64,000 nt of DNA. Source: Echinicola soli. GTDB lineage: Bacteria > Bacteroidota > Bacteroidia > Cytophagales > Cyclobacteriaceae. The notes beneath the pieces were generated by a model, which was not told where the DNA came from, made no database searches, and was given only the letters and a program-made list of their open reading frames with translations. The stretch lies in the NCBI RefSeq assembly GCF_006575665.1, contig NZ_CP041253.1, positions 3,199,001-3,263,000 on the forward strand, written 5' to 3'. Shown here in pieces: positions 1 to 8,046 of the stretch; positions within the stretch are counted from its first letter, which is position 1, and each line of letters opens with the position of its first letter. A program made the position numbers and the translations under genes.

Positions 1-307
1 AATGGCTATAAGTAATTGCTTGTTATCGTCTACTTCTGAAAATCCTCGCGGATTTTCAGTTCGATGTGTACTTGCAAAGTTAAGTGCTAACCCACGCAAC
101 TACTCATAGCCTAGACCGTTGTCAGTTTATACCTCCCTCCGGTCGGCATAAACTGACAATGGACGGTCGGATCCGCCGCATGTCGCCGTTTCTGCACTCC
201 CTACGGTCGCTACAAAACGACAACATGCGGCTAAATGCCATATTATTTCAAGATACTATGTATCTTTTCACAATACGGCACTTAGCCGCCCGCCCATTCT
301 ACGCAAT
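1..307. repeat. Cluster of inverted repeats upstream of first gene
   Basis: No gene is evident here; four inverted repeats follow one another. (1) A perfect 10-bp stem at 36-45/50-59 with loop TCGC. (2) A 12-bp stem at 119-130/148-159; its outer arms GACCGT on both sides continue the pairing after a 4-nt bulge. (3) An imperfect stem at 176-191/214-230. (4) 227-244 against 272-289, 16 of 18 pairs, enclosing a perfect 7-bp stem 250-256/260-266. The loops of (2) and (3) share a CCCTNCGGTCG core. Such stacked palindromes are typical of mobile or REP-like non-coding DNA, or of folded recombination sites; the function cannot be set from sequence alone. Confidence 0.6.
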
Positions 308-850
308 TTGAAAACAGAAACTGAAATACAAACGATAATCGAATTGGAGAAATGGTTGAAAGACAACTGTTATTCTATGAACAGTTATAGCATAAATGGT
401 AATTTCATTTATGAAGGTTATATTCTGGAGAATAATGGCGGACTTTATCAATGGAATTATACTGAACGTGGAGAAAAAAGGATTCTTGATCATTTTGCTA
501 CTGAAAAAGATGCAGTTGAATATGCATTAAAAAAGATAAAATCTGACGAGCACGCAAATCGGAATTTTATTGGAATGTATAAAGAAAGTTTCGGAGTTGA
601 AAAGATATTGTCTGAACTGAAAAATCGTGAAATTGAGTATTGGACTGACAGCATACCTTATGGCGGATTGAATGACTATCGAACAAGAATATTTATAATT
701 GGTTGTGGAATTAAAAAGGCTACCGATTTAATTCAAAACGAGGAAAAACAGCGTAGAACAACGTATAAAAATAATGGCGGAAACTCTGCCAAAACGAGGA
801 ACAGTAATAAAAATAAACTTTGGTCTAAACTGAAAAGATTGTGGTCTTAA
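308..850 (+). CDS. Small immunity-like protein (Imm59-type?), hypothetical
   Basis: A 180-residue, soluble, charged protein without signal peptide or membrane segment. The given start is a TTG at 308; the next in-frame Met is at residue 22 (ATG 371), so the N-terminus is uncertain. The middle part (about residues 30-80), with alternating aromatic strands and a 'YxWNYxERGEK...HFATEKDAVEYALKKI' pattern (split here by dots), resembles immunity proteins of polymorphic toxin systems, especially Imm59-type; this is from memory of the family and is weak. The C-terminal 35 residues are basic, Asn/Lys rich and look disordered. No toxin gene is adjacent. The gene is AT-rich relative to the downstream catabolic genes and lies in a strip of accessory DNA, which suggests acquisition by transfer. 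Confidence 0.5.
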   Translation: MKTETEIQTIIELEKWLKDNCYSMNSYSINGNFIYEGYILENNGGLYQWNYTERGEKRILDHFATEKDAVEYALKKIKSDEHANRNFIGMYKESFGVEKILSELKNREIEYWTDSIPYGGLNDYRTRIFIIGCGIKKATDLIQNEEKQRRTTYKNNGGNSAKTRNSNKNKLWSKLKRLWS

Positions 851-912
851 AACCCCACTATTCTTATACAACCCGTTATAGGCTACCTTAAAGACAGGCA
901 GTAACTAACAAA

Positions 913-1695
913 ATGATACAACGAGAATTCGCTGACAAAGCCAAGACAATTTTAGAGCCAGACGATAATGTAATCGGTTTGGCTGTTGCAGGTTCGTGGT
1001 TGACAAATGAAATAGATGAGTTTTCTGACCTTGACCTTATTCTTGTTACAAAGCAAAAGATTTCTAACGACAAAAATCTAATGCTTGACTATGCAAAAAG
1101 ATTGGGGAATTTTCTATCAGGATTTACGGGAGATCACGTTGGAGAACCAAGACTTTTAATTTGTCTTTATGACAATCCGCTATTACACGTTGACATAAAA
1201 TTCGTAACTCTTGACGAGTTTCACACACGCATTGAAACACCAACGCTACTAATTGACAAAAACGGACAACTCGAAAAAGCAATTAGTAATTCACAAGCAA
1301 AGTTTCCATATCCCGATTATCAATGGATTGAAGACCGTTTTTGGACTTGGACACATTATGTGTTATTAAAAATTGGACGTGGAGAATACCTTGAAGCATA
1401 CGATTTTATGGGATTTTTCCGAATGGTTGTATTTGGACCTTTGCTTCATATCAAAAATGGCAATTTACCTCGTGGAGTTAGGAAGGTAGAAATAGACTTA
1501 GAAAGTGAAGATTTAGCTAAACTAAAACTCACAATTCCAGCATACGAACGACAATCATTATTAAACAGTCTAAGAAGCGCAGTATCATTATACAGACAAC
1601 TGAGAATAGAACTGTTTGAGGAAAAGGTGAATTTACAAAAGACCACAGAGAATAAAGTGATGACTTATTTTGATAGTATTGAGAACAGGAAATAA
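913..1695 (+). CDS. Nucleotidyltransferase, aminoglycoside 6-adenylyltransferase-like
   Basis: A 260-residue cytoplasmic protein with the polymerase-beta-type nucleotidyltransferase signature near the N-terminus: GSWLTNEIDEFSDLDL (residues ~27-42) gives the G-S motif and the metal-binding D-x-D. A further acidic strand with 'VDIKFV' (around residue 94) can supply the third carboxylate. The C-terminal half is helical, as in AadE/AadK-type enzymes that adenylylate aminoglycosides, but related stand-alone transferases of unknown substrate are common in Bacteroidota, so resistance should not be assumed. ATG start at 913, 62 nt after the preceding gene on the same strand. It ends at a strong imperfect palindrome (1700-1767), which together with its small neighbour gives a gene-cassette look. 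Confidence 0.8.
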   Translation: MIQREFADKAKTILEPDDNVIGLAVAGSWLTNEIDEFSDLDLILVTKQKISNDKNLMLDYAKRLGNFLSGFTGDHVGEPRLLICLYDNPLLHVDIKFVTLDEFHTRIETPTLLIDKNGQLEKAISNSQAKFPYPDYQWIEDRFWTWTHYVLLKIGRGEYLEAYDFMGFFRMVVFGPLLHIKNGNLPRGVRKVEIDLESEDLAKLKLTIPAYERQSLLNSLRSAVSLYRQLRIELFEEKVNLQKTTENKVMTYFDSIENRK

Positions 1696-1699
1696 AAAA

Positions 1700-1767
1700 G
1701 GCAGCCAATAACAACTAAGTTTTCGTGCGGCTTGTAAAGCCAAGCATGAAAACGCTGTTGCACTGCC
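1700..1767. repeat. 68-bp imperfect palindrome after nucleotidyltransferase gene (attC-like fold)
   Basis: Nested arms with bulges start 5 nt after the stop codon: GGCAG 1700-1704/CTGCC 1763-1767; CAAC 1712-1715/GTTG 1757-1760; GTTTTCGTGC 1719-1728/GCATGAAAAC 1744-1753 (one G-T pair); GGCTT 1729-1733/AAGCC 1737-1741, with two unpaired A at 1742-1743 and loop GTA. Size, position at the gene end and extrahelical bases resemble an integron attC site. However, the terminal 7-mers do not match the RYYYAAC/GTTRRRY boxes well, and no T-tract follows to make it a plain terminator. Confidence 0.4.
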
Positions 1768-2331
1768 TGCCCCGACTATTTCGGGGAACCGGTGAAATGC
1801 TTATGGGGATTGGGGCTGGATTTTGTGGGTGCCTGGCGGTCCTTTCCAGGCAAAAAGTTATGGGCCGGATTGAATTGTGTTTTAATAAATCTGTTTCAGG
1901 TATGATTTTCTGCGATTCCGGACCTGTTTTGGAGGGACCATTTTGCAGTATGGGCATACCTTTCCCGGCCAGATAAAGTCAGGGATTAATTTTTGGACGG
2001 GAGAAGAGCGGAAAATGCTGTCCTTGGAGGTCCCCGCTTAGGCAGGCGCTGAATGCTTACCATGGTTTCTTTTTGGCAGTATGGGCAGTACCGTGGGTTG
2101 TATTGTGCCAGGGCTCTGGGATCCACAGGCAACTGTGCCGCGCCAAGCACTTGGTGTACCAGGGGTATGGTTACCTGTTTGGCAGAACTGGACAGTATCC
2201 CAAAGTGCCGGATCCGGACCAGCCCCTTGGGAATTTAATAAACTTTGGTGGTGGCGGACAGAAAAGTGCTTCGAAACCGCCACAAGCCATATGTACAAAC
2301 CGTGTGTGCAAGATTTTCCGGATGCTGATCC

Positions 2332-2527
2332 GGGATCAATCAATATTTCTGGGGGCTGGAGAAGATTTATATTCATTTGGTATGTCGCCACGAAGTTTTT
2401 TGTAGGCGGATTCCAAATTTCATGGAAAACAAACAGCTTTGGGTCTTAGAATCTTTGTGGCAAAAAAACAAAAAAGAAATCCTTTTAAAATAAAGGGATT
2501 CATGCCCTCAACTTTTTCGCTTGCCTC
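2332..2527. repeat. Dispersed repeat, copy 1 (partner at 59296-59500)
   Basis: About 195 bp that align over nearly their whole length with 59296-59500: both run from GGGATCAA through TATTCATTTGGTATGTCGCC and AAACAAACAGCTTTGGGTCT to TAAAGGGATTCATGC. This copy lacks 16 bp (TCGCCAAGACACGAAG) present in the other, apparently lost between two CGAAG direct repeats. Its ends carry the GCCACGAAG / TTTGTGGCAAAAA inverted motif that also bounds the half-units of the tandem array at 38079-39908. Confidence 0.85.
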
Positions 2528-2660
2528 CTTTTTAGCACATTTTGAGGGCCAAACAATATTTCTGGAAGATGAGAGATTTCCAGGTGGTTTTGGTAAGCAT
2601 ATTTCTCTTTAATGTAGCAATAGTAATGTGTAGATTATAAAATCAGTATAAATCCGACAT

Positions 2661-2762
2661 TGCGAATGCAGAGCAACGGAGTGAAGCAATCTCGTTTTCT
2701 TAATACGGGATTGCCACGTTCCCGATAGCTCGGGACAGGCTATACTTCCTCGCTATGACGGT
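2661..2762. repeat. REP-like palindromic intergenic repeat
   Basis: Contains GCAATCTCG (2686-2694) facing CGGGATTGC (2706-2714), 8 of 9 paired, then a perfect TCCCGA/TCGGGA hairpin (2720-2725/2730-2735) and a CTCGCTATGACGG tail. The 'gaagcaatctcg ... gggattgccacg ... cgctatgacgg' arrangement is a familiar high-copy intergenic repeat of Bacteroidota genomes. Only one copy is in this window. Confidence 0.6.
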
Positions 2763-3158
2763 ATTTTAAATCGCGTTTATTATAAAAAATCAGCGTAAAT
2801 CTTATTAATCTGCATCATCTGGGTGCAATCGAAACCAACCCTAATCCCCCAACTTTTCCGCTTGAGCTCCAATTCTTTCTACGTGTAAGATTAAGGATAC
2901 TCATATTATTTCATACTGTTTTTCTTTCCAACCGATGTGTGGTCCGCAATGATAATCTCTTTATTGAAATACTAATTGGCATATCAAACGCTTATGGTCT
3001 AGAAACCCTTTAGGATTTTTTCTCGTTTTCAACTATTAATTTTCCAAATGTATGATTGGATATTCCGGAGCATGTTGACCCCATGATCCGGGAATGAACC
3101 GGAGGGTAACCACCTTATAAAGTACATGTTTCATAGTGAGTTTTGACCACCTAGCTTT

Positions 3159-3464
3159 GTGGAAAAACAAGAAGATATGAACCTACAAGAAGAAATGTCC
3201 TCCCTAGTCGAAGAATACAAGAGCAGCGGTTTGACACAGAAATCCTTCAGTGAGCAAAAAGGGATCGGCTTCCACAAATTCAATTATTGGTACCGGAAGC
3301 TGAGGGATGAACAGTCCCGGGGAGCGACCGGCTTTATGCCTGTCCGTACCCAGGGCAGCAGCCTTCCAGCAGAGACAGTGGAAGTGGTCTATCCGAACGG
3401 GGTAAAGCTGCGGGTGCCTGGCGGGGACCTATCGCTGTTGTCGAACCTGATCAAACTCTACTGA
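3159..3464 (+). CDS. tnpA: IS66 accessory protein TnpA
   Basis: 101 residues from a GTG at 3159 (an ATG at 3177 is an alternative start). The N-terminal helix-turn-helix-like segment 'EYKSSGLTQKSFSEQKGI' and the following 'FNYWYRKLR' are typical of the IS66 OrfA/TnpA family, which is needed together with TnpB for transposition of IS66 elements with three genes. The C-terminus 'VEVVYPNGVKLRVPGGDLSLL' (as short pieces) is the usual beta-rich tail. Its stop codon overlaps the TnpB start by one base (ATGA at 3462-3466), implying translational coupling. Confidence 0.93.
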   Translation: MEKQEDMNLQEEMSSLVEEYKSSGLTQKSFSEQKGIGFHKFNYWYRKLRDEQSRGATGFMPVRTQGSSLPAETVEVVYPNGVKLRVPGGDLSLLSNLIKLY

Positions 3465-3805
3465 TGTTTTCACTGGGCTCCCAGCACCAATATTTCCTGT
3501 ACCGCAGCCCGGTGGACATGCGCAAAGGATTTAATGGGCTTTACGGGATGGTCATCAATGAACTGGACCGGGACCCGGTTTCCGGGGAGGTGTTCGTCTT
3601 TGTCAACCGCAACCGCAACCTGATCAAACTCCTGCACTGGGAGAAGGGCGGTTTCGTGGTCTATTATAAACGCCTGGAAAAAGGCACTTTCCTGCTCCCG
3701 GAGGAGCGGGACGACGGCGTGTTGGAATGGCCCGAACTGGTGCTGATGGTCGAGGGCATCCAGGTGGACGGCTACCGGCAGCGTCCCCGCTACACCCCCG
3801 GTTGA
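3464..3805 (+). CDS. tnpB: IS66 accessory protein TnpB (Orf2)
   Basis: 113 residues, full length for the IS66 Orf2 family. Hallmarks are 'YRSPVDMRKGFNGLYGMV' near the N-terminus and 'LLHWEKGGFVVYYKRLEKGTF' in the middle (each part of the conserved core). The biochemical role of TnpB is not known but it is required for IS66 transposition. The start overlaps the TnpA stop. The C-terminus 'GIQVDGYRQRPRYTPG' is typical, so the gene appears intact. Confidence 0.95.
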   Translation: MFSLGSQHQYFLYRSPVDMRKGFNGLYGMVINELDRDPVSGEVFVFVNRNRNLIKLLHWEKGGFVVYYKRLEKGTFLLPEERDDGVLEWPELVLMVEGIQVDGYRQRPRYTPG

Positions 3806-3973
3806 TTTTTTTACTGACCGGTGTTCAGCTTTTTGGAGCCGTATGCGCTCCTATTCGCTCCATCAGGTGTTTTTTGAAGTGAAATGGCCGAAACCATCCC
3901 TTGAGGGCTTTTTCCACAGGGGATGTGGAAAAAAAGTTCATGGTTTTATAAGCGGGAGGCTTTATTTTCGGGC

Positions 3974-5524
3974 ATGTCAAAGCCACTCGATCAGTTGACC
4001 AAAGCCGAACTGCTTGCCCTTTTGGAGCAAAGGGAGCAACAGGTGGCCGACCGTGAGCGGGTGATAGCCGAGAAGGAACGTATCCTGGCCGAGAAAGAAG
4101 CTTATGAGAAGCAGCTGTTGGCGATGATCGAGAAGTTCAAGCGCATGTCCTTTGCCCAGAAGCGGGAGCGCTTCGAGGGGAACAAAGACCAGATGGACCT
4201 GCCCTTTGAGCCTACCCAAGAGCAGGAGCGGCAACAGCAGGAGGAGTTCTCCCGCAAGGTGGAATACATCCGCAGGAAACGCCCCACCCATACGGGCAGA
4301 CAACCCTTGCCCGACCATCTCCCTACAGAAGAGATCGAGATCCATCCGGAAGGCGATCTTACCGGCATGGAGTGTATCGGCAAAGAAGTGACCGAAGAGT
4401 TGGACTATATCCCTGCCCAATATATCCGCAGAAGGTATATCCGTTACAAATATGCACCAAAAGACAAGTACAGCAGTGCCGGGGTAAAGATCGGCCTGTT
4501 ACCGGAAAGGGCCATCCCGAAGGGCATCCCGGGTTACGGACTGCTCACCGACATCCTTACAAGGAAATACCTGGAACATATGCCGCTGTACCGGCAGGCG
4601 CAGCGGTTCAAACGGGAAAAGATCCCCATAGCGCCCACCACACTTGAGGGATGGGTGAAACAGGGCCTGGAAAAACTCGAGCCCCTGTACGATTGCCTGG
4701 TGGCCGACACCAAGGCCATGGGCTATCTTATGGTGGACGAGAGTACCATACGGGTATTGGACGGCGACAAGAAGGGCGCCTGCCATACAGGCTACTATTG
4801 GGTGTACCATAATCCCCTGGAAAAAACCGTACTGTTCGATTACCGGCCTACCCGGGGAAAGGAAGCCCCCAGTGCCATCCTGGAAAATTTTAAGGGCTAC
4901 CTGCAAAGTGACGGGTATGCCGTATATGAACACTACGCCGACAATAAGGAGGTCACCCACCTGGCCTGCTGGGCGCATGCCAGGCGGAAGTACTTTGAGG
5001 CCTTGGTGGAGAACAAAAAGCTGGCTTCCGAAGCCCTGGGCTTTATCGGCAAGCTCTACGATGTGGAAAGAAAGGCCAAGAAGCTGAACCTATCTGCCGA
5101 AGACCGTAAAAAGCTCCGTTTGGATGAGGCATTGCCGGTGATCAACAAAATGTCCGAATGGATCAAGAAGCAGCTGCCCAAGGCCCTGCCCAAAAGCGAG
5201 CTGAGAAAAGCCCTGTTCTACTCGGCAAACAGATGGGCCGAGCTGTCCAACTACCTGTATGACGGGGAACTGGAGATCGACAACAACCCCGTAGAGCGAG
5301 AAATCAGATCCATGGTGGTCGGCCGGAAGAACTACCTGTTTGCCGGTTCCCATAAAGCGGCCCAAAGGGCGGCCATGATCTATTCCTTCTTTGGGATATG
5401 CAAGCTACATGACGTGAATCCCCAGCAGTGGCTCGAACATGCGCTGAGAAATATCATGACCATCAACCATAAAAACATCCGGGACTTATACCCACAAAAC
5501 TTCAACCACACAACACGGGGTTAA
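3974..5524 (+). CDS. tnpC: IS66 transposase TnpC
   Basis: 516 residues from the ATG at 3974 (MSKPLDQLTKAEL); an upstream in-frame ATG at 3923 exists, but the conserved protein begins here. Residues ~5-60 form a Glu/Lys/Gln-rich coiled coil. The catalytic DDE residues fit 'LMVDEST', 'LQSDGYAVYEH' and, near the end, 'EIDNNPVEREIR' with the IS66 C-terminal domain 'GRKNYLFAGS'. No frameshift or internal stop, so the transposase looks functional. It lies 168 nt after TnpB and ends 12 bp before the right end of the element. Confidence 0.95.
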   Translation: MSKPLDQLTKAELLALLEQREQQVADRERVIAEKERILAEKEAYEKQLLAMIEKFKRMSFAQKRERFEGNKDQMDLPFEPTQEQERQQQEEFSRKVEYIRRKRPTHTGRQPLPDHLPTEEIEIHPEGDLTGMECIGKEVTEELDYIPAQYIRRRYIRYKYAPKDKYSSAGVKIGLLPERAIPKGIPGYGLLTDILTRKYLEHMPLYRQAQRFKREKIPIAPTTLEGWVKQGLEKLEPLYDCLVADTKAMGYLMVDESTIRVLDGDKKGACHTGYYWVYHNPLEKTVLFDYRPTRGKEAPSAILENFKGYLQSDGYAVYEHYADNKEVTHLACWAHARRKYFEALVENKKLASEALGFIGKLYDVERKAKKLNLSAEDRKKLRLDEALPVINKMSEWIKKQLPKALPKSELRKALFYSANRWAELSNYLYDGELEIDNNPVEREIRSMVVGRKNYLFAGSHKAAQRAAMIYSFFGICKLHDVNPQQWLEHALRNIMTINHKNIRDLYPQNFNHTTRG

Positions 5525-5580
5525 TAGGGCGGTTACACCGGAGGTTGAAAAGTGGCTTAAGCGGCTGTTTTCAACTGCCA

Positions 5581-5677
5581 TTCCGGCGGATGCTGACCCC
5601 CTAAAGTAATATTTCAGCAATAATTCCGGAGCATATTGACCCCTCTGTTGTCAGATTCCGGAACATATTGCCCCCTC
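5581..5677. repeat. IS21 left-end repeats (probable transposase binding sites)
   Basis: Three direct copies of a ~20-bp motif at 5581-5600 (TTCCGGCGGATGCTGACCCC), 5624-5645 (TTCCGGAGCATATTGACCCC plus TC) and 5656-5677 (TTCCGGAACATATTGCCCCC plus TC). A fourth lies at 3063-3082 on the other side of the IS66 insertion. Inverted counterparts lie at 8089-8108 and 8109-8130. Multiple sub-terminal repeats of this kind are a known property of IS21 ends. An 8-bp inverted repeat GTTGAAAA/TTTTCAAC (5544-5576) also lies in the left end. Confidence 0.8.
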
Positions 5678-5733
5678 ATAATGCTGGTTTTGGTTTTTTA
5701 GCGGATGATTTATATACCACTAACCGTGATCCA

Positions 5734-7314
5734 ATGGCAGGAAAACCAAAACCAATGAGTCAGATAAAACAATTGATCATTCTCAACAAGCAGGGCAAAG
5801 GGATCAAGACCATTGCCCGAATGCTTGGCATGAGCAAGAATACCGTAAAAGCCTACCTGGTCAAGCTGGAAAAGCTGCTGGGGCAGACAGGTACGAGCCT
5901 AACCATAGATGATCTGCTCGCCCTTGAAGAGCCGGAGATCCATTCCCGTTTCCATCCTGGCAACCCTTCCTATAAGGATCCCCGGTACGATCATTTTAAA
6001 ATGCGTCTTGAATATTTTCGTAAAGAGCTGAAGCGTACCGGGGTTACCAGGGCACTTTTGTGGGAGGAATACAGACAGTCCCATCCGGATGGTTACAGCT
6101 ACTCACAGTTCTGCCACCACCTTGACCAGCATGACCTTGCCCGGTCAAAACCAACCATGGTACTTGACCATCCGCCCGGGGAAAAGCTTTATATTGATTT
6201 TGCCGGCAAGACGATTGACTACATAGACCGGGAAACTGGAGAGGTCATTTCCTGCCAGTTTTTTGTGGCCTGCCTGCCCTGTTCGGACTATGCTTTTGCC
6301 ATGGCCGTGCCCAGCCAGCGTATAGCCGATTTTCTCCATGCCCTGGCCTGCTGCCTGGAACATTTGGGCGGGGTCCCTTCCCTGCTGGTCCCCGACAACC
6401 TGAAGTCGGCAGTGGACAAGGCCGACAAGTACGAACCGGATATCAACCGGGCACTGGAAGACTTTGCCAACCATTACGGTACGGCCGTCCTGCCTGCAAG
6501 GGCCCGAAAGCCCCAGGACAAGGCCCTGGTCGAGAACCAGGTCAACATGCTCTACTCCAGGGCATATGCCAAGCTGAGGAACATGCAGTTCTTTGATCTT
6601 TATGCGCTCAACCAGGCCATTAAAATCCGGATCAGGGCCCATAACCAGACACGGATGCAGCGCAGGCCCTACTGCCGGGAAGAAAAGTTTTTGGCCGATG
6701 AAAAAAACCTGTTGGGAAAACTTCCCGAGGACCGGTTTGAGCTACGCTACCATGCCCTGCTGACCGTGGCAAAAAACAACCATGTTTACCTGGCAAGGGA
6801 CAAGCAATATTACAGTGTCCCGTATACCCTTATTGGCAAGAAAGTGAAGGTAGTCTACACCAGGTCCATGTTCTATGTCTACCATGAAGGCAAAAAGGTA
6901 GCCGTCCATGCCAGAAGCACCAAGGGCGGCTATTCTACCGTTGAAGACCATCTGTGTTCCCAGCACAGGCATTACAGGGACAGGAGCCCTGAATACTACA
7001 GGGAGCTTGCCCGTAAAAAATCGGAGGTCCTTTACCGGTATGTGTCCCTGCTGTTTGAGCAGAACCGGTATCCCGAGCAGCTTTACAGGACCTGTGACGG
7101 GCTGCTGGCCCTGAGCAGGAAGTCCGACCCGGACACCTTTGACAGGGCCTGCAAAATAGCCATGGACCACCAGGTCTATTCTTATGGGTTTATCAGGAAT
7201 ATCCTTGAAAACAACATGGCCCATGAACAGCCTGATACTACACAAAAAGCCCTGCCCAAACACGACAATGTCCGGGGCAAGGAATATTACGACCAACAGA
7301 AACTCCAATTTTAA
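5734..7314 (+). CDS. istA: IS21-family transposase IstA
   Basis: 526 residues from ATG 5734 (MAGKPKPMSQIKQL). An upstream TTG lies inside the terminal repeats and is less likely. The N-terminal helix-turn-helix 'KGIKTIARMLGMSKNTVKAYL' (in two pieces, ~residues 22-42) binds the ends. The catalytic rve/DDE core is seen as 'LYIDFAGKT' (first Asp), 'VPDNLKSAV' (second Asp) and 'ALVENQVNMLYSRAY' (Glu). The C-terminal domain has the usual 'HARSTKGGYST' segment. Intact. It is followed after 6 nt by istB, the normal IS21 arrangement in which IstA catalyses strand transfer and IstB is the ATPase helper. Confidence 0.96.
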   Translation: MAGKPKPMSQIKQLIILNKQGKGIKTIARMLGMSKNTVKAYLVKLEKLLGQTGTSLTIDDLLALEEPEIHSRFHPGNPSYKDPRYDHFKMRLEYFRKELKRTGVTRALLWEEYRQSHPDGYSYSQFCHHLDQHDLARSKPTMVLDHPPGEKLYIDFAGKTIDYIDRETGEVISCQFFVACLPCSDYAFAMAVPSQRIADFLHALACCLEHLGGVPSLLVPDNLKSAVDKADKYEPDINRALEDFANHYGTAVLPARARKPQDKALVENQVNMLYSRAYAKLRNMQFFDLYALNQAIKIRIRAHNQTRMQRRPYCREEKFLADEKNLLGKLPEDRFELRYHALLTVAKNNHVYLARDKQYYSVPYTLIGKKVKVVYTRSMFYVYHEGKKVAVHARSTKGGYSTVEDHLCSQHRHYRDRSPEYYRELARKKSEVLYRYVSLLFEQNRYPEQLYRTCDGLLALSRKSDPDTFDRACKIAMDHQVYSYGFIRNILENNMAHEQPDTTQKALPKHDNVRGKEYYDQQKLQF

Positions 7315-7320
7315 CACCTA

Positions 7321-8046
7321 ATGAATATGAACCAGATCGAAGCACAAATGACCAGGCTTAAACTGCACGGCATGTCCAAAACATGGACAGCCCTGAAGGA
7401 AACCCGCAAAACCCAAAACCTCACGTTGACAGAAGGCCTTGAGATGATGCTCCAGGCCGAGGAGCAGGAAAGGGACAACAGGAGGTTCAGAAGGCTGGAG
7501 TCCAATGCCGGATTCAGGTATAAGGCCTCCCTGGAAGAACTCAAGCTTGATAAAACCAGGGGGTTGGATGATATGGTGTTGGCATCCCTGTCCACCGGAG
7601 ACTACATCACCAAAGGGGAATCGGTGTTGATAACAGGGGCCACCGGCTGTGGTAAAAGTTACCTGGCATCCGCACTGGGACACCAGGCCTGTATCCAAGG
7701 GTTCAAGGCCGCCTATTTTAATACCCAGAAATTGATGCTCAAAACCAAGATGGTAAGGCTGGAAGGCACCGCTATCAAGTTCTTTGACAAGTTGGCAAAA
7801 GCCGACCTGCTCATCATGGATGATTTTGGGCTCACACATCTGGAAAAACAGCATCAGATGGACTTTATGGAGCTCATTGAGGACCGGCACGGGAAGAAAT
7901 CCACCATCATCGCAAGCCAGTTGCCCATATCCAGCTGGTATGAGGTGATCGGTGAAGAAACGATAGCCGACGCCATTCTTGACAGATTGGTACACTCATC
8001 ATACAGAATCGAACTTAAAGGTGAAAGTCTAAGAAAAAAAATGTAA
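7321..8046 (+). CDS. istB: IS21-family helper ATPase IstB
   Basis: 241 residues, the standard IstB length. AAA+ ATPase with Walker A GATGCGKS at residues 106-113 and Walker B LLIMDDFG at ~163-170; 'SQLPISSWYE' and 'AILDRLVHSSYRIEL' are the conserved sensor regions of the DnaC-like IstB family. It assists IstA in target capture. ATG at 7321, 6 nt after istA. The gene ends 90 bp before the right end of the element and appears intact. Confidence 0.96.
   Translation: MNMNQIEAQMTRLKLHGMSKTWTALKETRKTQNLTLTEGLEMMLQAEEQERDNRRFRRLESNAGFRYKASLEELKLDKTRGLDDMVLASLSTGDYITKGESVLITGATGCGKSYLASALGHQACIQGFKAAYFNTQKLMLKTKMVRLEGTAIKFFDKLAKADLLIMDDFGLTHLEKQHQMDFMELIEDRHGKKSTIIASQLPISSWYEVIGEETIADAILDRLVHSSYRIELKGESLRKKM

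Larger units (their letters stand above)
1768..3048. other. Gene-free repeat-rich intergenic stretch
   Basis: No convincing gene in 1.28 kb. Short open frames (for example 2038-2391 minus, 2081-2449 plus) overlap each other on both strands, lack recognisable motifs and cross a repeat with a copy at 59296-59500. The stretch holds a short CCCCGA/TCGGGG hairpin near 1771-1787, the dispersed repeat 2332-2527 and a second repeat type at 2661-2762. It ends at the target duplication of the IS21 element. Confidence 0.6.
3106..5536 (+). mobile_element. IS66-family insertion sequence, complete, nested in IS21 left end
   Basis: The left end GTAACCACCTTATAAA (from 3106) matches the reverse complement of the right end, GTAACCGCCCTATTAA (ending 5536), at 13 of 16 positions. 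The element is flanked by a perfect 8-bp duplication ACCGGAGG at 3098-3105 and 5537-5544, the length usual for IS66. It is 2431 bp long and carries the full three-gene set tnpA, tnpB, tnpC, all intact. Both ends lie within the left terminal region of the IS21 element, so IS66 arrived second. Confidence 0.94.

Noticed and set aside
84..311. 75-codon frame upstream of the first gene
   Set aside because: It runs through stacked palindromes; the product is explained by the inverted repeats.
2038..2449. Opposed frames of 110-122 codons on both strands
   Set aside because: They overlap each other, contain a dispersed non-coding repeat and show no protein-like motifs.
3061..3105. Separate solo IS21 end or MITE left of the IS66
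   Set aside because: The TGTATGAT duplication pairs 3049-3056 with 8137-8144, which shows this is the true outer end of the same IS21 element.
3977..7317. Long antisense frames within IS66 and IS21 (up to 191 codons)
   Set aside because: They are antisense shadows of tnpC, istA and istB created by their GC-skewed codon use.
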